Assembly (NCBI RefSeq): GCF_002368095.1
Contig: NZ_AP018227.1
Coordinates: 8,600,001-8,664,000, forward strand
Source of the DNA: Calothrix parasitica NIES-267
GTDB lineage: Bacteria > Cyanobacteriota > Cyanobacteriia > Cyanobacteriales > Nostocaceae
Length of the DNA: 64,000 bases
Direction of reading: 5' to 3'
Below the pieces are notes generated by a model. That model did no database searches and had not been told where the DNA came from. It saw only the letters and a list, made by a program, of their open reading frames with translations. Positions 35,422 through 44,845 of this stretch are shown here, in pieces; positions within the stretch are counted from its first letter, which is position 1; every line of letters begins with the position of its first letter. Made by a program: the position numbers and the translations under genes.

Positions 35422-35943
35422 ATGGATGAGATAGAGATAGCAGATTATAACCCAAATTGGGCGAACATGTTCGAGCTTGAAGCGGAATGTATTCGCGCTA
35501 GTGTGGGAAATTTAATTGCGGATATTCAACATATTGGTTCGACTGCGGTGCCGAGATTAGCTGCTAAACCAGTTATCGATATTATGGTTGGGTTGCGCGA
35601 TTTATCTGATGGGAAAAGCATTATTAAACCTCTTGAAAAATTGGGATATGTATATTGGGCTGAGAATCCCGATGAAACAAAGATGTTTTTTGTTAAAGGA
35701 ATGCCACCATATGGAGAAAAGCGTACCCATCACGCTCATGTCGTGGAAATTGATGGAGAATTTTGGCAGCGTCGATTATTTAGAGATTATTTAAGGATAC
35801 ATTCAGAAGAAGCAAAGCGATACGAAAAATTAAAGCGGGATTTAGCAGTTAGATTTCGTGACGATAGAGAAGCTTACACCGAGGGAAAAAGCGATTATGT
35901 TGCGGAAGTCATGGAAAAAGCGCGACGGGAATTTAGTGCATAA
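35422..35943 (+). CDS. GrpB family protein (nucleotidyltransferase-like)
   Basis: 173 aa. 'IEIADYNPNWANMFELEAE', 'IQHIGSTAVPRLAAKPVIDIMVG' and 'HHAHVVEIDGEFWQRRLFRDYL' match the GrpB/UPF0157 family, which has a nucleotidyltransferase-like fold with 'GSTAVPGL'-type and 'KPVID' motifs. The biochemical role is not established. It is divergent from rpmI. A family A repeat copy begins three bases after its stop codon. Confidence 0.9.
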   Translation: MDEIEIADYNPNWANMFELEAECIRASVGNLIADIQHIGSTAVPRLAAKPVIDIMVGLRDLSDGKSIIKPLEKLGYVYWAENPDETKMFFVKGMPPYGEKRTHHAHVVEIDGEFWQRRLFRDYLRIHSEEAKRYEKLKRDLAVRFRDDREAYTEGKSDYVAEVMEKARREFSA

Positions 35944-35945
35944 AA

Positions 35946-36039
35946 TTGGTGGGTCACGCTGAAAACATTGTTACTATGTTCGCAGTTGCTCAATGTCACA
36001 GCATCCTACAAGAAAAATATGCCAGTTGCGGCCATTCCT
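35946..36039. repeat. Dispersed TIR element (family A), 94-bp copy
   Basis: Matches 20072-20195 in the same orientation: GGGTCACGCTGAAAACATTG and TGTCACAGCATCCTACAAG on through to TTGCGGCCATTCCT at 36039. The left end is missing or degenerate. It fills the gap between the convergent GrpB and EAL-regulator genes. Confidence 0.65.
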
Positions 36040-36127
36040 ATGTATATATAAAAATTATTTCAACTCGATAATTAATATAAAATCTATGCCAAATGTACCC
36101 GCGCTGTTAATTATTCACTATTGAAGG

Positions 36128-37339
36128 TTAAATATGCAAAGTTTGCTTGCTAGTTAACATTTGTTCAAAATCAGAACTTTGTAAAGGTTGGCAAAAAAGA
36201 AATCCTTGCATAGCATGACACTTTAAATCCCGCAGAATTTGAAGTTCGCCAACGGTTTCTACTCCTTCAGCAACAACCTTTAGATTCAAATTTTGTCCCA
36301 TTTGAATTAAAGCTTTAGTAATTGCTAATTTTTGAGCATCTTGTGGCAAATTATAAATAAAATAGTTATCGATTTTTATAGTATTTAACGGTATTTTTTT
36401 CAAGTAAATTAAAGAAGAATTACCGGTTCCAAAATCATCCATTGTGATTGTTACACCCAATGATTTTAGTTGTTGCAAGATATTAATAGTTTTATTCACA
36501 TCTTGCATGATTGTGGTTTCGGAAAATTCTAATTCTAAATAGTGAGGTGCTAACTTATAAGTCGATAGACAATTTGAAACTTTTTCGACAAAATTAGGTT
36601 GAAGGCATTGAGCCGTTGATATATTTACACACCCCGGTAAAGCATCTAAACCATTATCTAACCAAGTCCGGGTTTGTTTGCAAACAGTTTCCAATACCCA
36701 ATCACTTAAAGGGACGATTAAACCAGTAGATTCTGCTAAAGGAATCAACTCCGCAGGGGAAACTAAACCCAATCTAGGACTCCACCAACGTATAAGAGTT
36801 TCCACTGCAATCATTTCACCAGACTTAATATCAACAATAGGTTGATAGTACATTTGGAATTCGCGAAAATTGCCTTTTTCAATGGTGCTACGTAAAGTAC
36901 TTTCTATAATTCGCATTTCCCTAGGGTATGCTTTCACATCTGCATGGGAAATGGGATTTTTGATAATAGCTGCTTGTCTTTGCAATCTGGTCGAAATTGC
37001 ACTTAATAATTCTTCACGTGTAAATGGTTTAGTTAGATAATCATCAGCCCCTAATTCCATTCCTTGACGAAAATCTGCTTTTGCAGAACGAGCTGTTAAA
37101 AATATAAAAGGTACAGCAGAAGTATCAAACTTTTCGCGTAATAATGCCAAAACAGCAAAACCGCTGATTTCTGGCATCATCAAATCGCATAAAATTAAAT
37201 CTGGTGATTCCTTGAGCGCTAAATCAACTCCGACTTTACCATCAGGAGCGGAAATAGCTTCAAAATCTTCAGCCTCTAATAATTCTAAAATATTTTCACG
37301 TACTGATTCTTCGTCTTCGATTATCAAAATCTTAGTCAT
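36128..37339 (-). CDS. Response regulator with EAL (c-di-GMP phosphodiesterase) domain
   Basis: 403 aa. N-terminal receiver domain: 'ILIIEDEESVRENI' acidic pair, 'LILCDLMMPEISG' phosphoacceptor Asp near residue 52, 'FLTARS' Thr, 'DDYLTKPFT' Lys. A linker precedes the EAL domain (about 150-395): 'AVETLIRWWSP' where EAL is replaced by ETL but the metal-binding Glu remains, 'CVNIS', 'LELEFSE', 'MDDFGTGNSSL' (DD pair), 'TIKID', 'VVAEGVET' and 'MQGFLFCQPL'. The acidic catalytic set looks complete, so it probably hydrolyses cyclic di-GMP when phosphorylated. No kinase gene is adjacent. Confidence 0.92.
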   Translation of the reverse strand: MTKILIIEDEESVRENILELLEAEDFEAISAPDGKVGVDLALKESPDLILCDLMMPEISGFAVLALLREKFDTSAVPFIFLTARSAKADFRQGMELGADDYLTKPFTREELLSAISTRLQRQAAIIKNPISHADVKAYPREMRIIESTLRSTIEKGNFREFQMYYQPIVDIKSGEMIAVETLIRWWSPRLGLVSPAELIPLAESTGLIVPLSDWVLETVCKQTRTWLDNGLDALPGCVNISTAQCLQPNFVEKVSNCLSTYKLAPHYLELEFSETTIMQDVNKTINILQQLKSLGVTITMDDFGTGNSSLIYLKKIPLNTIKIDNYFIYNLPQDAQKLAITKALIQMGQNLNLKVVAEGVETVGELQILRDLKCHAMQGFLFCQPLQSSDFEQMLTSKQTLHI

Positions 37340-37566
37340 TCTTAATCTCTGGTAGTAAATTAATTAATCCCAAAGCAATGACAAAAGTTTTTATTTTCAC
37401 GACTTCTATGTAAATCATTATTAAGCTTTGGCATCATAGATATATACCTTTTTACAATCGGCAAGCTTAAAAATGTATCGGTAATAACACTACAATTACT
37501 TAGGTAAGATAAAATTTCGGCGCTAAAGTGTAAATTAAAGACAGTCAATTATTATCAATATTAATT

Positions 37567-38433
37567 GTGTCCAAAGATGAACCTCCAGTACATCTACATC
37601 TATTAGAAAGTTTTAATGCTGGCTGGGATGGTTTGAATCTCATCTATGAAATAGAACCGCGTAATGAAATGCCGGAAATGGACGTTGGTCAGCATTTTAT
37701 CATTATTGCTCGCGGTGATTTTCGTGCAAGCTACATGCTTAACGGAAGCTGGCATGAAGTAGATTATACAAAAGGTGATATTGCGATTATTCCCGCTAGC
37801 CACGGTTTTCCAAAGACACAGATTGACCGGGAAGTGCCTTTAGTGGAATTGTTTATTGACCCTAAACTGATTACTCGTACTGCTTGTGAATTAGGGAATA
37901 TAGAGAATATCGAATTAGTACCGCAGTTAAATATACGCGACCCTTTAATCGAGAATATGGGTTTAGCTTTAAAAGCTGAATTGGAACTAAATGGCGCGCA
38001 GAGTAAGTTTTACGCCGAATCAATGGCTACAGCGCTTTCTATGCATTTACTTAGTCGATATTCATCGCGAAAACCGCAAATTAAACAATATACCGATGGA
38101 TTATCTAACTATAAATTAAAAGAAGTAATCGACTATATTCAGGAAAATTTAGATAAAAAACTCACTCAAGCAGAATTAAGCAGCTTAGTTTCTATGAGTC
38201 CCCATTATTTCGCGACTTTATTCAAGCAATCAATGGGAATCACACCTTATCAATATGTGATGAAATCTCGAATTGAAAAAGCAAAGCAGCTGTTATTGAA
38301 GAGAGATTTAACGATAGTAGAAATTTGTGGAGAAGTTGGTTTTCAAAATCAAAGCCATTTTACAAGAGTTTTTCGACAATGTACTAACGTGACTCCGAAG
38401 AAGTTTCGGGACGAGGGAAGGAGTATTAAGTAA
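37567..38433 (+). CDS. AraC-family transcriptional regulator
   Basis: 288 aa from a GTG at 37567; the next in-frame Met is 33 residues later and would cut the N-terminal domain. The N-terminal half is a cupin-like sensing domain; the C-terminal ~100 residues contain the two helix-turn-helix units: 'LTQAELSSLVSMSPHYFATLFKQSMGITPYQYV' (parts LTQAELSSLVSMSPHYF, GITPYQYV) and 'IVEICGEVGFQNQSHFTRVFRQ' with 'TPKKFR'. It probably controls a nearby gene; the ferric-reductase-like gene lies 220 bp downstream on the same strand. The ligand is unknown. Confidence 0.92.
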   Translation: MSKDEPPVHLHLLESFNAGWDGLNLIYEIEPRNEMPEMDVGQHFIIIARGDFRASYMLNGSWHEVDYTKGDIAIIPASHGFPKTQIDREVPLVELFIDPKLITRTACELGNIENIELVPQLNIRDPLIENMGLALKAELELNGAQSKFYAESMATALSMHLLSRYSSRKPQIKQYTDGLSNYKLKEVIDYIQENLDKKLTQAELSSLVSMSPHYFATLFKQSMGITPYQYVMKSRIEKAKQLLLKRDLTIVEICGEVGFQNQSHFTRVFRQCTNVTPKKFRDEGRSIK

Positions 38434-38653
38434 TGAGTAATGAGTAATGAGTATGAGACCTTCCCTCACTCTTTTCTACCCCCTCTACCCCCTCTCTCCT
38501 TGTCTCCCAATTACCCATTCCCAATTACCAATTACCAATTCTCAATTTAAAATTAGAGAACATTAGAATAATTTTCGGAAAATTAGACAAGACTTTGATA
38601 AAGATACTTTTTTAAGCTGAGTTCTATCAATAATTTATGAATATGAACTGAGC
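38434..38653. repeat. Short tandem repeats (GAGTAAT, CCCTCTAC, CCAATTA types)
   Basis: 220-bp gap made largely of GAGTAAT units, pyrimidine-rich CCCCCTCTCT units and ACCAATT heptamers, then AT-rich DNA before the next gene. No regulatory site was recognised. Confidence 0.6.
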
Positions 38654-39247
38654 ATGATGGATACTAAATTCCCGTTACAAGAATGGCGGATTGTGGGTTT
38701 TTCGGCTTTACTGATAGGAACGATATGTGCTTTTGTCGCGCTGATTCACGGTGTCAGTGAAGAAGGAATGCGAATGGCTATAAGGGTTACCGGTCGTACT
38801 TCAACTATATTGTTTGTTAGTGCTTTTACTGCTTCTTCGCTACAAAAAATCTGGAAAATACCGCTTTCTAAATGGATGCTAAAAAATCGTCGCTATCTGG
38901 GTTTATCGATGAGTGTTTCTCATACTTATCATGCTGTGGCTTTGGTTGGTTTATGGTTTGTGACGAATGGTGCTGCTCCTCAGATTGAACCTTTGGGAAC
39001 TTTAGGTTATGTTTTGCTAATTGTTTTAACCGTGACTTCTTTTAAAATTCCAGCAAAATGGTTGGGTCAACGGGGTTGGAAGATTTTACACAAGACAGCG
39101 ATGCATTATTTATGGTTGGGTTTGCTGTTTGAATATGGTTTGAAGCTTTCTAAATCGGATTATATTGCTTTACCTTTTGTGATTCTGTTGGTTTTAGCAA
39201 TGATGTTGAGATTTGCTGCTGGGAGAAGAGAGAAAAAATTAGTTTGA
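38654..39247 (+). CDS. Ferric-reductase-like transmembrane protein
   Basis: 197 aa with about five to six membrane helices. The pattern of histidines in helices ('MSVSHTYHAVALVGLW', 'ILHKTAMHYLWLGLLFEYG') and 'RVTGRTSTILFV' fits the ferric reductase-like / MsrQ transmembrane domain, in which paired His bind two haems b. It has no FAD/NAD-binding domain, so it would need an electron donor. The following gene encodes the N-terminal half of a flavin monooxygenase on the same strand, but there is no evidence they work together. Confidence 0.75.
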   Translation: MMDTKFPLQEWRIVGFSALLIGTICAFVALIHGVSEEGMRMAIRVTGRTSTILFVSAFTASSLQKIWKIPLSKWMLKNRRYLGLSMSVSHTYHAVALVGLWFVTNGAAPQIEPLGTLGYVLLIVLTVTSFKIPAKWLGQRGWKILHKTAMHYLWLGLLFEYGLKLSKSDYIALPFVILLVLAMMLRFAAGRREKKLV

Positions 39248-39346
39248 ATCATTAAATCATTAAATGAATCAAAATTTGAATCCGGTTAATATTGTTAATA
39301 TCAAATTAGAAGGAAAACGAATTTGATTTGTTCTGATTTATAAATT

Positions 39347-40048
39347 ATGCAGTCTTCAGTATCGCAACATAATACTAAAAATCATACTGCTGTAGTTATC
39401 GGTAGCAGCATGGCTGGACTTCTAAGTGCAAGGGTTTTAGCAGATTTTTTCACTCAAGTAATTGTAATTGAGCGCGATACTTTACCGCAAGAACCCCAAA
39501 CTCGTAAAGGTGTTCCCCAAGCAAATCATGTTCATGTACTGCTTGCTCAAGGATACAGAATTTTAAACAAATTATTCCCTGGGATAGATGACGAATTAAG
39601 TGAAGCCGGAGCGCCAAAAATAGATTGGGGCAAAGAGTATGCTTTGTTTGGTTATTGGGGTTGGCACCCGCGCATTGCATCGGGTTTGGTTACTCATAGT
39701 GCTAGTCGTGCATTGCTAGAATGGTCGGTGCGTCGTCGTCTTTTGGGCTTTGGGAATATTAAGTTTCAGGAGAAAACTCAAGTCAGGGGATTATTAAGCA
39801 ATAGCCAAAATTTTCAAGTCAATGGGGTTAAGCTTTATAATTCAGACGAAAATAAAGAAGCGGAATTAGTTGCAGATTTAGTTGTAGATGCTTCTGGACG
39901 TAGTTCTCAAATGCCTAATTGGTTGGAGTCAATGGGTTATCAACCACCAGCTAAAACCGAGATTAATTCGTTTTTAGGATACAGTACCTGTTGGTATGAA
40001 TGTCCTCAAAATTCAGAAGTAGATTGGACTGATTCTAAATATTCGTAA
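39347..40048 (+). pseudogene. FAD-dependent monooxygenase-like protein, truncated
   Basis: 233 codons covering only the N-terminal half of a family of ~450-500 aa. FAD-binding 'AVVIGSSMAGLLSARVLADFF' (GxSxAG) near residue 17, 'IVIERDTLP', 'GVPQANHVHVLLAQG', then 'LVVDASGRSSQMPNWLE' (the DGxGS-type motif). The frame stops at 40048 after 'SEVDWTDSKYS', just where the substrate domain should continue, and the following 240 bp has no recognisable continuation in any frame. It is probably a deletion remnant, though a short free-standing protein cannot be ruled out. Confidence 0.7.
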
Positions 40049-40289
40049 ATGCGATTAAATGTCCAGGAATTATATTGTACTAGTGTGGAAAAATGCTGTT
40101 TTATATTCATGATTTAAGACAGCTTTCAGATATATCCATGTTTTCAATTTATTAAATACAAGTTTATCCAAATTTTACATAATTACCGTAAATGTAAACT
40201 GATTGTAAAGCTTGTTTAATTAGAATGAATATGGTATCAGTACAAATACTTGATTTACTGTAATTTTGTGAAGACAATTTTGAATTAAT

Positions 40290-41012
40290 ATGAATCGCAA
40301 ATTAATAACAGGCTTTATTTTACCTTTCTTATTTTCTACAGCTTTACCTGCTACGGCTAATCAGTCGCAATTGTTGGATAAAAACACAGCTTTACAAACT
40401 ATCGCTGCACGGGTATTAAATGATAGTCAATATCGTAACGTGCAAATGAGTTGTCTTTCTTTTGTTACGGTTGACTCTAACACCTCGTTTTTCGATTTTA
40501 TTGTTTACGAAAAACATGGTGGTGGTTGTCCTAGTGCTGCTAATCCGAAGCCGATATTTGAGCGTTATCGAATTAATCGCAATACTACTAGAGTTGAACA
40601 ATTTGATAAAGTTGGTAATCGTTGGATAGCTGAGAATAAAGTTCAACTCAAGAAAACAAGTGTTCCGATGTTTGTTGGGGACTTAGATAAAAATCCTCAA
40701 ACATTTAATACTTTCATGCAGGATAATATCGGTAAAACAGTTTATTTAGAAATCATTTTCGGTGACAATATACCGCAAGGTTATCGTTCTCAGCAGAGTA
40801 TACCTTTCTTTGAAGTTAGCGAACAACCAAGAAAGCGAGATGCAAAATTTAGTACTTATTTTATGCAGCAAGCTGGAAATGGTTACAACTGGGGAAAAGT
40901 TACTAATTTTGATGAGGACAATCGTAAATTATCAGGCTTTTTTAAAGTTGGAAAACCGAAGAAAATAAATAATAGATGGACTTCTTTTGATATTACTTTT
41001 ATTCCGCAATAA
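40290..41012 (+). CDS. Exported hypothetical protein
   Basis: 240 aa with a clear signal peptide (MNRKLITGFILPFLFSTA, cleavage likely after 'ALPATA'). The mature part is beta-rich, with two cysteines ('MSCLSF', 'GGGCPSA') that may form a disulfide, and no catalytic motif I recognise. Probably periplasmic. The gene stands alone between the truncated monooxygenase and the TnpB element; the 240 bp before it shows only AT-rich DNA. Confidence 0.7.
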   Translation: MNRKLITGFILPFLFSTALPATANQSQLLDKNTALQTIAARVLNDSQYRNVQMSCLSFVTVDSNTSFFDFIVYEKHGGGCPSAANPKPIFERYRINRNTTRVEQFDKVGNRWIAENKVQLKKTSVPMFVGDLDKNPQTFNTFMQDNIGKTVYLEIIFGDNIPQGYRSQQSIPFFEVSEQPRKRDAKFSTYFMQQAGNGYNWGKVTNFDEDNRKLSGFFKVGKPKKINNRWTSFDITFIPQ

Positions 41013-41057
41013 TAGAGAGAGGGGAGATTTAAATATATTTCTGAGCCACTCCGCTGC

Positions 41058-42745
41058 CTAAAGGCGAGCGGGTTCAGGCATTACTTCCAGCTTTTTGTCC
41101 TGCGGACACGCTTCGCGAACGTCCTTATTGACTATCTGGCTGGTTGCACTTTCCGGAGAAAGACCCTCGATGGAAAGCTGTTCTGCGGAAACATGACTGT
41201 TCCGGATTTCAGGCTCGCCTACTTTACTCACAGCTTTGCGATATTCTTCCCATCCCTCCATCAACAATGGCTCTATTGCCGAATACTGACTAGCAGCATC
41301 CTCGATGAGAAGCAATTCATCATGAACAAATCTACTAAGATAGGCACTAAAGATGTCCCGATGCATCCGAATACCCGTTACATCCTCATGAATGCGCTGG
41401 GATAAACTCTTCTTGGTACGTGAGCCATCCAGATGCGTTTGAGATAATGCCGTCTTTTTAGTAGAAAACTTAACTAGCTGCCCACCAGCATTTTCGCGAA
41501 AGTGACCACGGGGATACTCCCCGTGGCGCATTTCGCGGCTTTGCGGGTCAACTCGGACTGGAAAAAACCTGGAGACTTGGCTGATATAGCTTTACCATAC
41601 CTCTTCTGCCAAGCTTTAACCGAGACATTCTCGGTCTTAAAATTATTACCGTGCCGTAACACTTCATTAACTAAACCTCTGTTGCTGCCCACCGCATAAC
41701 TAGCCTTACGACGTTCTAAATCTGCCTTTTTACAGCAGAGTTTTAGATAGTTCTTTGAGTTGTTCCATTTTTTTGTACCTTTACGAACTTTGCCTTTTTT
41801 GACTACTGTTTTATTACCTACCTTCTTTTCAAAATCATGTTCATAATTACCTGGGTTATGCATACGTTGAGTGCGTTGCATTTTTCGCTGAGTAGCTTTG
41901 ATTTCCTTTTCAAACTCCGGTACTTTATCAGCAAACGGCAGTAAACCTGCTTTGTTGTCGGCTACAAAAGCTATATTAGATATATTTAAATCCAAACCCA
42001 CCAAGCCTTCTGTAACGTAATTTTTAGGCTTTTGGTAAGGTAAACCTTCATTGATGAGTTGAAGGAACCATCGCTTTTTACCGTTTAAACGTCGCCATAC
42101 CAAACGACAATATTTAATTGGGGAATTAAGACCATGTGCTATTACCGGGTCAAACCAGTCTATTACAGGTTCTAGTTCTAATCCCGACCATGACAAAACA
42201 TATTCGGAGCATTTAATTTTATTGCGATAGTCGGACTTTTTACCTATTGTTGCTTCGCGCTTCTTTTGACGAAGAGTCCAACGTAAACCTTGTTTATTAG
42301 TTTTACCTTCTACAGATTTGAAACGCTCATTTGTTTTAAACCTAATCTTTTTAGCTTTACCAAATAAAATTTTTTCAACAGCTTTAAAAGCCCTGGTAGC
42401 TAACTTCTGAATAGTATTAGAGTCTAACTTGTTAGCTATCCACTTACTTGAATTAGCTGTCCGAACTGCAAAGCTTTGTAATTCAAAGTCAGAAAATCTA
42501 TGTAGCGAACCCGCTTCTTCAAATAATTTCTTGCGTTGTGCTTTGTTATCGTCACCTTTTAATTTCTTGGCTTGTTGGTAAGGTTCTGAGTTTCTAACTA
42601 ACTCCATACGAATCAAAGCTTCACCTAAAACAGCATTAAGTAGCTGCTGCCCTGCATGGTACCTAGCTTCTAATTCTCTATTATCAACACTGTTAACTAT
42701 CAGCGGTATTTCTGTGACAAACGATGGAGTTGTTTTTCTTGGCAC
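41058..42745 (-). pseudogene. tnpB: TnpB (RuvC-like nuclease), frameshifted by a 41-nt palindrome
   Basis: The first 403 residues (42745 down to about 41537) hold the N-terminal helical region and RuvC motifs I ('EGLVGLDLNISNIAFVAD', Asp252) and II ('FKTENVSVKAW', Glu372). A 41-nt insertion at 41496-41536 shifts the frame; the ORF then stops at 41474. In the other frame the C-terminus continues from 'ENAGGQLVKFSTKKTALSQ' through 'MHRDIFSAYLSRF' (RuvC III Asp) to 41058. Deleting the insert restores 'RKAENAGG'. The expected CxxC...CxxC zinc ribbon is absent from the C-terminus. TnpB is an RNA-guided nuclease that helps its element persist; this copy is broken. Confidence 0.85.
41496..41536. mobile_element. 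41-nt palindromic insertion in tnpB
   Basis: Begins GCGAAAGTGACCACGGGG, has a small ATA loop and returns CTCCCCGTGGCGCATTTCGC, so the whole unit is a near-perfect hairpin. Removing exactly these 41 bases rejoins the tnpB frame as Arg-Lys-Ala-Glu-Asn-Ala, the conserved order. It is too short to carry a gene and looks like a mobile palindrome (REP/HIP-like). Confidence 0.85.
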
Positions 42746-42811
42746 TTGACCGACCTATTTAATTGCCTTATAAATATTAGTATACACATAATTATATCGT
42801 TTTTTAAATTT

Positions 42812-42997
42812 ATGCCTAAAAAATTTCAGAAAGGTCACAAACTAGGTTTTACAACAGATAGACCCGAACCACTTACTTCCATTGTGAATCTCAGAGTTTC
42901 TGAATCTCAGAAAAATAAATTAAAATTAATGGACAACTGGCAGGAAAGACTAAGAGAGTGTATTGATATATTGATTCATCATGTTGACGGCAAATAA
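42812..42997 (+). CDS. Small ribbon-helix-helix-like protein beside tnpB
   Basis: 61 aa from the ATG at 42812; an in-frame ATG at 42746 adds a hydrophobic stretch that looks like translated promoter DNA. The sequence 'MPKKFQKGHKLGFTTD', 'EPLTSIVNLRVSESQKNKL' and 'NWQERLRECIDILIHHV' gives one strand and two helices with a basic N-terminus, the plan of a small DNA-binding protein. It is transcribed divergently from tnpB across a 66-bp spacer, so it may regulate tnpB. The family is not recognised by name. A perfect hairpin follows at 43012. Confidence 0.6.
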   Translation: MPKKFQKGHKLGFTTDRPEPLTSIVNLRVSESQKNKLKLMDNWQERLRECIDILIHHVDGK

Positions 42998-43009
42998 ATT
43001 TGCAAAGCT

Positions 43010-43033
43010 CGCCGGAAGAATCTTCTTCCGGCA
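43010..43033. terminator. Hairpin after the small tnpB-linked gene
   Basis: GCCGGAAGA ATC TTCTTCCGGC forms a 9-10-bp stem. It follows the 42812-42997 stop by 14 bases. It may be that gene's terminator, or the subterminal palindrome of the IS605-type element, or both. Confidence 0.5.
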
Positions 43034-43160
43034 GACTTTGCGCTTGACTTCGGATTTCCACCGCGCTATGAATACACGCGGCTACCATCCTCATAGAATT
43101 CCCGGTGTATTAGGTCATATTGTATTTATATACATTTTATAAAAACATGAAACCAATCTA

Positions 43161-43183
43161 GAGACGTAACAGTGTTACGTCTC
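43161..43183. repeat. Dispersed hairpin GAGACGTAACA / TGTTACGTCTC
   Basis: One of four copies in the window of an AGACGTAGCA-type hairpin (others at 19261, 25019 and 53498). Perfect 11-bp arms with a one-base centre. It lies in the gap before the DUF445 gene. Confidence 0.65.
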
Positions 43184-43244
43184 CCTACGTTTAAAGGAAA
43201 ACTAACCCATAATATTTAATAAAACAACTTAATAGAACAAACCC

Positions 43245-44483
43245 CTAAAATCCACCACTAAATATTAATAAACCTGCTTGAATTAAACCGACAAGAAAAC
43301 CTAAAACTCCACCTAAAGTTACAATTGCTTGTAATTCATTCCTAACTATTCCTTCAATGGCATTTTGTAAATCAGCAGGTGATGTTGATTTGATTCTATC
43401 GATGATTACCTGGTCGATTGATAAAATCGGAATTGTTTGAGCTACTAAATTTTCTAAGTCTTTTTCTAAATAACGTTCTAATAATAAAGCTAATTCTTTA
43501 CTGACTACTTCTAAGGACGAATTCATGACTTGGGAACTGCTCAACCGGTTTAATAACAAACTTGCGATTTTTTCCCAATCTAAGGATTTGCTGAAACCTT
43601 CTAGTAAATCACTACCACGGGTTCTTATATATTGACGAACCGTGTCACCCGTGGTTTTTCGTAATTGTCGGACGGTACCTATTGGTAAATTTTGTAGGGA
43701 GACGTTTTGGACAATTTTACGAATTCGGTCGCGAACTTGTAGGTCTTGGGTTAATTCTAAAATGCGGGAATTGGTTGCGTCTTTTTCGTCTAAGCAATAG
43801 GTACGCAAACGAGTTAAACTGTTGCGTAAACCGAAGAGATTGGCTACTACCCAATATGTACCGCTGGTTCTCTCCCGGAAACTTTCGTCGATTGTTTGGA
43901 TTGTCCGGTCGGTGAGAAAATCAATTATGGCTAAACGAATTGTATCTGGTGGTAAAACAACTTGTAGCAACCAGTCAGCTAAACGAGATGCTTGAAGGTC
44001 GGTAAGCTGAAAATCTAATAGTATTTGGTCGAATATCTGGTCAATTTGTGCTTCTAAGAAATCATCTTTTCTAGCTAAGACTTTTAATAAACGAGGTAAT
44101 GATTCCCCTAATAAATCCTTGAGAATTCCTGCTAAAATTCTAGTTGTTTTTTGTTCTTTATCGTCTTTTACTTGGTCGATTGCCATTTGCAGCAACCACA
44201 AAATCCCTGCTTCAACTCTTTCTCTCTCTAACAAACGTCGTGCTAGTTTCTGTAATTCTTCTGGTGTCAGTAGCGACTGCATTATTGTTTTAGAAACGTT
44301 TCTAGCTAAACGCTCTTGGTTTCGAGGTATTAATCCGGGAGTAAATGGAAGTTGCTTTCCCCCTATATACCACGGTCGGTAAGGACGGAATAACATTTTG
44401 ATGGCTAAATCATTAGTGAAATAACCGATAATTCCACCTAGTACGGGGGAAGTGATATATAACCAGTATTTAGGAAAAGCCAC
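43245..44483 (-). CDS. DUF445 family membrane protein
   Basis: 412 aa. N-terminal membrane helix and the family start '[29 protein letters not shown]' (parts [19 protein letters not shown]), '[17 protein letters not shown]', a long helical middle, and a C-terminal helix '[21 protein letters not shown]' that repeats the N-terminal motif. This arrangement is typical of DUF445 (YheB-like). Topology suggests both ends in the membrane and the middle on one side. The function is not established. It is flanked by heptamer repeats upstream. Confidence 0.9.
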   Translation of the reverse strand: MAFPKYWLYITSPVLGGIIGYFTNDLAIKMLFRPYRPWYIGGKQLPFTPGLIPRNQERLARNVSKTIMQSLLTPEELQKLARRLLERERVEAGILWLLQMAIDQVKDDKEQKTTRILAGILKDLLGESLPRLLKVLARKDDFLEAQIDQIFDQILLDFQLTDLQASRLADWLLQVVLPPDTIRLAIIDFLTDRTIQTIDESFRERTSGTYWVVANLFGLRNSLTRLRTYCLDEKDATNSRILELTQDLQVRDRIRKIVQNVSLQNLPIGTVRQLRKTTGDTVRQYIRTRGSDLLEGFSKSLDWEKIASLLLNRLSSSQVMNSSLEVVSKELALLLERYLEKDLENLVAQTIPILSIDQVIIDRIKSTSPADLQNAIEGIVRNELQAIVTLGGVLGFLVGLIQAGLLIFSGGF

Positions 44484-44845
44484 GATAAGAGTTAGAAATT
44501 AGGAGTTAGGAGTTATGAGTTAGGAGTCAAGGGTTAGGAGTTAGGTGTTAGGAGTTAGGAAATAAGGGAGAAGTACAAAATAATAAATTGATTTGAATAG
44601 TTAAGGGATTTATAGCTTGATTATTCCATTACGATTTGATTTTTATCAAATTAGAAATTTCTAAAAATAATTTATCCAAGAAAAAGGAATCTATTTATAT
44701 CAGGACTTACGCAATTGTCATAATATGCGGTTGGTGCTACGAGAGAATGTACCAGTTACGTAAGTCCTATATATATAAGTTGAAATATATAAGTTGGAAA
44801 TTCCCAGCTTACACTACTCCTAACTCCTAACTCCTAACTCTTAAC
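44484..44845. repeat. Inverted heptamer repeats and a 67-bp family A element
   Basis: 362-bp gap. GGAGTTA units at 44489-44560 and their complement TCCTAAC at 44816-44845 face each other around it. At 44702-44768 is the shortest family A copy, with ends AGGACTTACGCAATTG and CAGTTACGTAAGTCCT. An open frame at 44636-44830 is translated repeat. Confidence 0.65.

Larger units (their letters stand above)
41040..43035. mobile_element. IS605-type (IS1341-like, tnpB-only) element
   Basis: Bounds are approximate. It contains tnpB on the minus strand (41058-42745) and a small divergent gene (42812-42997). Candidate end hairpins are GCCTAAAGGC near 41057 and GCCGGAAGAATCTTCTTCCGGC in parts at 43012-43033, as expected of IS200/IS605 ends, which carry subterminal palindromes and no target duplication. 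No tnpA (Y1 transposase) is present, so it would depend on one elsewhere. Confidence 0.6.

Noticed and set aside
44636-44830. 64-codon frame before menG
   Set aside because: It spans the 67-bp family A element and AT-rich repeats with no protein features.
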